Shown here piece after piece: positions 31,292-34,104 of a stretch of DNA of 34,104 bases; position 1 is the first letter of the stretch; each line of letters begins with the position of its first letter. Below the pieces are notes generated by a model, which made no database searches, had not been told where the DNA came from, and saw only the letters and a list, made by a program, of their open reading frames with translations. The stretch is from Polaromonas sp. YR568 (GTDB taxonomy: Bacteria > Pseudomonadota > Gammaproteobacteria > Burkholderiales > Burkholderiaceae_C), in the NCBI GenBank assembly GCA_945878995.1, contig CAMCUN010000040.1, positions 1 through 34,104 on the forward strand, written 5' to 3'. The position numbers were made by a program, and so were the translations under genes.

Positions 31292-32248
31292 ATGAGACAC
31301 GCATTTGCCATTGTTTTCCCTGGTCAGGGCTCGCAGTCTGTGGGCATGCTGGACGCGTGGGGCGAACACGCCATCGTCAAGCAAGCCTTGGCCGAAGCCT
31401 CAGATGCCCTGGGTGAAGATCTGGGTCGATTGATTCACGAGGGCCCCAAAGAAGCTTTGGGCCTGACCCGCAACACCCAGCCCGTGATGCTGGTGGCCGG
31501 TGTGGCCGCCTACCGGGTGTGGATGGCAGAAACAGGCCTGGCCCCAGCGGCCCTGGCGGGCCACTCCCTGGGCGAGTATTCCGCCTTGGTGGCGGCGGGC
31601 GTGTTGACGCTGACCCAAGCCGCCCCCTTGGTGCGCTTTCGGGCCGAGGCCATGCAAGACGCAGTGCCCGTGGGCACGGGTGCCATGGCCGCCATTTTGG
31701 GCATGCCTGCGGCAGCGGTAATAGCGGGCTGCGCCGAAGTCAGCCGTGGGTTTGGCCCGAGCAGCGCTGAGGTGGTGGAGGCCGCCAACTTCAATGACCC
31801 GGCCCAAACCGTGATTGCGGGCAGCAAGGCCGCGGTTGACAAAGCCTGTGAACTGCTCAAGGCCCAAGGCGCCAAGCGCGCCTTGCCACTGCCTGTGTCT
31901 GCGCCTTTTCACTCCAGCCTTATGAAGCCCGCCGCCGACAAGTTGCGCGCCAAGTTGGCCGATACCGCCTTTGCCGCGCCGCTCATCCCGGTCATCAACA
32001 ACATTGACGTGGCCGCTGAAACCGATGCCGAGCGCATTCGCCAGGCCCTTTATGCGCAGGCCTTTGGCCCCGTGCGCTGGGTCGAGTGCGTGCAGGCCTT
32101 GCAGGCCCGTGGCATCGCCACCCTGTTGGAGTGCGGCCCAGGCAAGGTCTTGGCGGGTCTGGCCAAGCGCATTGATGCGAACTTGGTGGGCTTGCCGGTG
32201 TTTGACCCGGCCACGCTGGCCGAGGCCCACGCTGCCCTGAAAGCTTGA
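31292..32248 (+). CDS. fabD: Malonyl-CoA:ACP transacylase
   Basis: A 318-residue transacylase loading malonyl groups onto ACP. FAIVFPGQGSQSVGML (residues 5-20) and the nucleophile elbow GHSLGEYSAL (90-99, S92) are diagnostic. SAPFHSSLMKPAADKLR carries the catalytic histidine. The frame continues upstream into fabH, but ATG 31292 gives the canonical start. No clear Shine-Dalgarno precedes it; the 17 bases before the ATG are A-rich (TATAAAAACAACACC), which may favour S1-dependent initiation. The gene ends 4 bp before fabG. Confidence 0.97.
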   Translation: MRHAFAIVFPGQGSQSVGMLDAWGEHAIVKQALAEASDALGEDLGRLIHEGPKEALGLTRNTQPVMLVAGVAAYRVWMAETGLAPAALAGHSLGEYSALVAAGVLTLTQAAPLVRFRAEAMQDAVPVGTGAMAAILGMPAAAVIAGCAEVSRGFGPSSAEVVEAANFNDPAQTVIAGSKAAVDKACELLKAQGAKRALPLPVSAPFHSSLMKPAADKLRAKLADTAFAAPLIPVINNIDVAAETDAERIRQALYAQAFGPVRWVECVQALQARGIATLLECGPGKVLAGLAKRIDANLVGLPVFDPATLAEAHAALKA

Positions 32249-32252
32249 ACAC

Positions 32253-32993
32253 ATGACGACCACAACAAACTACACGGCGCTGGTGACCGGCGCCTCGCGC
32301 GGCATAGGCGCGGCCATTGCCCTGCAGTTGGCGGCCCAAGGCTTCAAGGTCACAGGCACAGCCACCACCCCAGAAGGGGCCAGCCGCATCAGCGCCGCCT
32401 TGTCGGCCCACGAGGGCTGTGCTGGGCGCGTGCTCGATGTCAACGACGCCCCGGCGGCCCAAGCCTTGGTGGACGCCATCCTCCAAGAGCACGGCGGCTT
32501 GCAGGTGCTGGTGAACAACGCGGGCATCACCCGCGACGCGCTGGCCATGCGCCTGAAAGACGAAGACTGGGACGCGGTGCTGGACACCAACCTCAAGTCG
32601 GTGTTCCGCATGAGCCGCGCTGTGATGCGGCCCATGATGAAGCAGCGCTATGGCCGCATCATCCACATCACCTCGGTGGTTGGCGCATCGGGCAACCCCG
32701 GTCAGGCCAACTATGCGGCCGCCAAGGCCGGCGTGGCGGGCATGAGCCGCTCCTTGGCCCGCGAGCTGGGCTCGCGCGGCATCACGGTCAATTGCATCGC
32801 GCCCGGGTTCATTGAAACCGACATGACCGCCGCCTTGGGCGAGGAGCAACACAAAGCCTTGCTCGAACAAATACCGCTGGGCCACTTGGGCCGGCCTCAA
32901 GACATTGCGCATGCGGTGGCGTTTTTGGCCAGTCCGCTGGCTGGTTACATCACGGGTCAGGAAATCCACGTCAACGGCGGCATGTACATGTAA
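32253..32993 (+). CDS. fabG: 3-oxoacyl-ACP reductase
   Basis: A 246-residue short-chain dehydrogenase reducing 3-oxoacyl-ACP with NADPH. The cofactor motif TGASRGIG (residues 12-19) and NNAGITRD (88-95), and the active-site residues S141, Y154 and K158 (ITSVVGASGNPGQANYAAAK) are intact. The C-terminus YITGQEIHVNGGMYM is that of FabG rather than of a general short-chain dehydrogenase. Context between fabD and acpP confirms the assignment. Confidence 0.97.
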   Translation: MTTTTNYTALVTGASRGIGAAIALQLAAQGFKVTGTATTPEGASRISAALSAHEGCAGRVLDVNDAPAAQALVDAILQEHGGLQVLVNNAGITRDALAMRLKDEDWDAVLDTNLKSVFRMSRAVMRPMMKQRYGRIIHITSVVGASGNPGQANYAAAKAGVAGMSRSLARELGSRGITVNCIAPGFIETDMTAALGEEQHKALLEQIPLGHLGRPQDIAHAVAFLASPLAGYITGQEIHVNGGMYM

Positions 32994-33351
<358 letters not shown>

Positions 33352-33368
33352 CAGGCTTTTTTTCAATC

Positions 33369-33408
33369 AAGCCCGCGCCCGGTGATGCCAGGCTCGGGCT
33401 TCTTTTTC
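33369..33408 (+). terminator. Intrinsic terminator after acpP
   Basis: AAGCCCG (33369-33375) pairs with CGGGCTT (33395-33401), followed by CTTTTTCT. fabF follows on the same strand, so this is probably an attenuator that keeps acpP transcripts more abundant. Confidence 0.7.
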
Positions 33409-33484
33409 TGGGTTGGTGCGCCTGGTGTGTGTCCAGCCCTTTTGCCAAGCTCGCGCTGTATGGCGCAGCACGGAGGGTTTTTCA

Positions 33485-34104
33485 ATGAGCCGTCGCCGCG
33501 TTGTCGTGACTGGTTTGGGTTGCATCAGTCCCGTGGGCAACACGGTTTCTGATGCCTGGGCAAACCTGCTGGCCGGACAGTCCGGCATCAGCCTCATTAC
33601 CAAATTTGATGCGTCTGCCTTCGCCTGCAAGATCGCGGGCGAGGTCAAGCACTTTGACCTGGAGTCCTACATCAGCGCCAAAGAAGCGCGCAGCATGGAC
33701 ACCTTCATTCACTACGGCATAGCTGCAGCCGACCAAGCCGTCAAAGACGCGGGCTTGGACCTGGGCGAGGCCTTGGGCGAGGAGCAAGCCTGCCGCATCG
33801 GGGTGGTGATTGGCTCGGGCATTGGTGGTTTGCCCATGATCGAAGCCACCCAAACCGAATATGCCGCCCGTGGACCGCGCCGCATTTCGCCATTTTTCGT
33901 GCCAGCCTCCATCATCAACATGATCTCTGGCCATGTCTCCATGCGCTTTGGCTTCAAGGGGCCCAACCTGGCCGTGGTCACGGCCTGCACCACGGGCCTG
34001 CACAGCATTGGCGAGGCCGGTCGTCTGATTGAATACGGCGATGCCGATGTGATGGTGGCCGGTGGCTCCGAAGCCACGGTCTCACCATTGGGTGTAGGCG
34101 GGTT
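33485..34104 (+). CDS. fabF: 3-oxoacyl-ACP synthase II, N-terminal part (cut by window edge)
   Basis: The first 206 residues of a condensing enzyme for fatty-acid chain elongation; the gene continues beyond the window. [20 protein letters not shown] is the family's N-terminus, and [13 protein letters not shown] contains the nucleophile cysteine C168. [11 protein letters not shown] and [20 protein letters not shown] are further FabF blocks. A GGAGGG ribosome binding site at 33471-33476 supports ATG 33485. The catalytic histidines lie outside the window. FabF rather than FabB is favoured by the position directly after acpP. Confidence 0.96.
   Translation, partial: MSRRRVVVTGLGCISPVGNTVSDAWANLLAGQSGISLITKFDASAFACKIAGEVKHFDLESYISAKEARSMDTFIHYGIAAADQAVKDAGLDLGEALGEEQACRIGVVIGSGIGGLPMIEATQTEYAARGPRRISPFFVPASIINMISGHVSMRFGFKGPNLAVVTACTTGLHSIGEAGRLIEYGDADVMVAGGSEATVSPLGVGG

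Overview
The window looks like a chromosomal segment of a betaproteobacterium, most likely Burkholderiales and close to Comamonadaceae. The clues are high-GC coding sequence, a Bug-type tricarboxylate-receptor gene, a hemC-hemD-hemX-hemY operon facing away from ppc, a divergent rne/rluC pair, and the block rluC - HAD phosphatase - Rieske - sppA - RsmI-like - maf - yceD - rpmF - plsX - fabH - fabD - fabG - acpP - fabF. This placement is an inference from gene content and order; no 16S gene is present.

Positions 1-4507 are an accessory island of lower GC. It holds the 3' part of an unknown gene, a tautomerase-superfamily gene, a decayed BrnT/BrnA pair, an intact HigB/HigA pair, a fragment of a group IIC intron, an intact BrnT/BrnA pair, a DUF433 antitoxin with a DUF5615 toxin broken by an exact 10-bp tandem duplication, and a GNAT acetyltransferase. 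All genes point the same way. Two intergenic stretches (2547-2656 and 3237-3368) share their outer ends but not their middles, and those ends resemble integron attC sites. The island therefore reads as a degraded array of integron-like cassettes, although no integrase lies in the window.

Positions 4801-11751 are a co-oriented catabolic cluster: a beta-hydroxyacid dehydrogenase, an amidohydrolase, a Bug periplasmic binding protein, an NMT1-like binding protein without a signal peptide, a carboxymuconolactone-decarboxylase-like protein, a second beta-hydroxyacid dehydrogenase and a maleylacetate reductase. Very short spacing links many of them. The pathway probably drains into 3-oxoadipate, but the starting substrate is not identifiable and no ring-cleavage dioxygenase or regulator is present. 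The cluster ends in a 144-bp tandem array of REP/REPIN-like elements, which separates it from the convergent ppc gene.

From 12243 onwards the genes are housekeeping. They cover anaplerosis (ppc), tetrapyrrole synthesis (hemC, hemD and the HemX/HemY membrane proteins), a second REP cluster with a bidirectional terminator, RNase E (rne) and RluC diverging from a 578-bp structured gap, and several small maintenance genes. The last part is the rpmF-plsX-fab operon, which couples ribosomal protein L32 to phospholipid and fatty-acid synthesis. It runs off the right edge inside fabF. Intrinsic hairpins after rpmF and after acpP probably tune expression within this operon.
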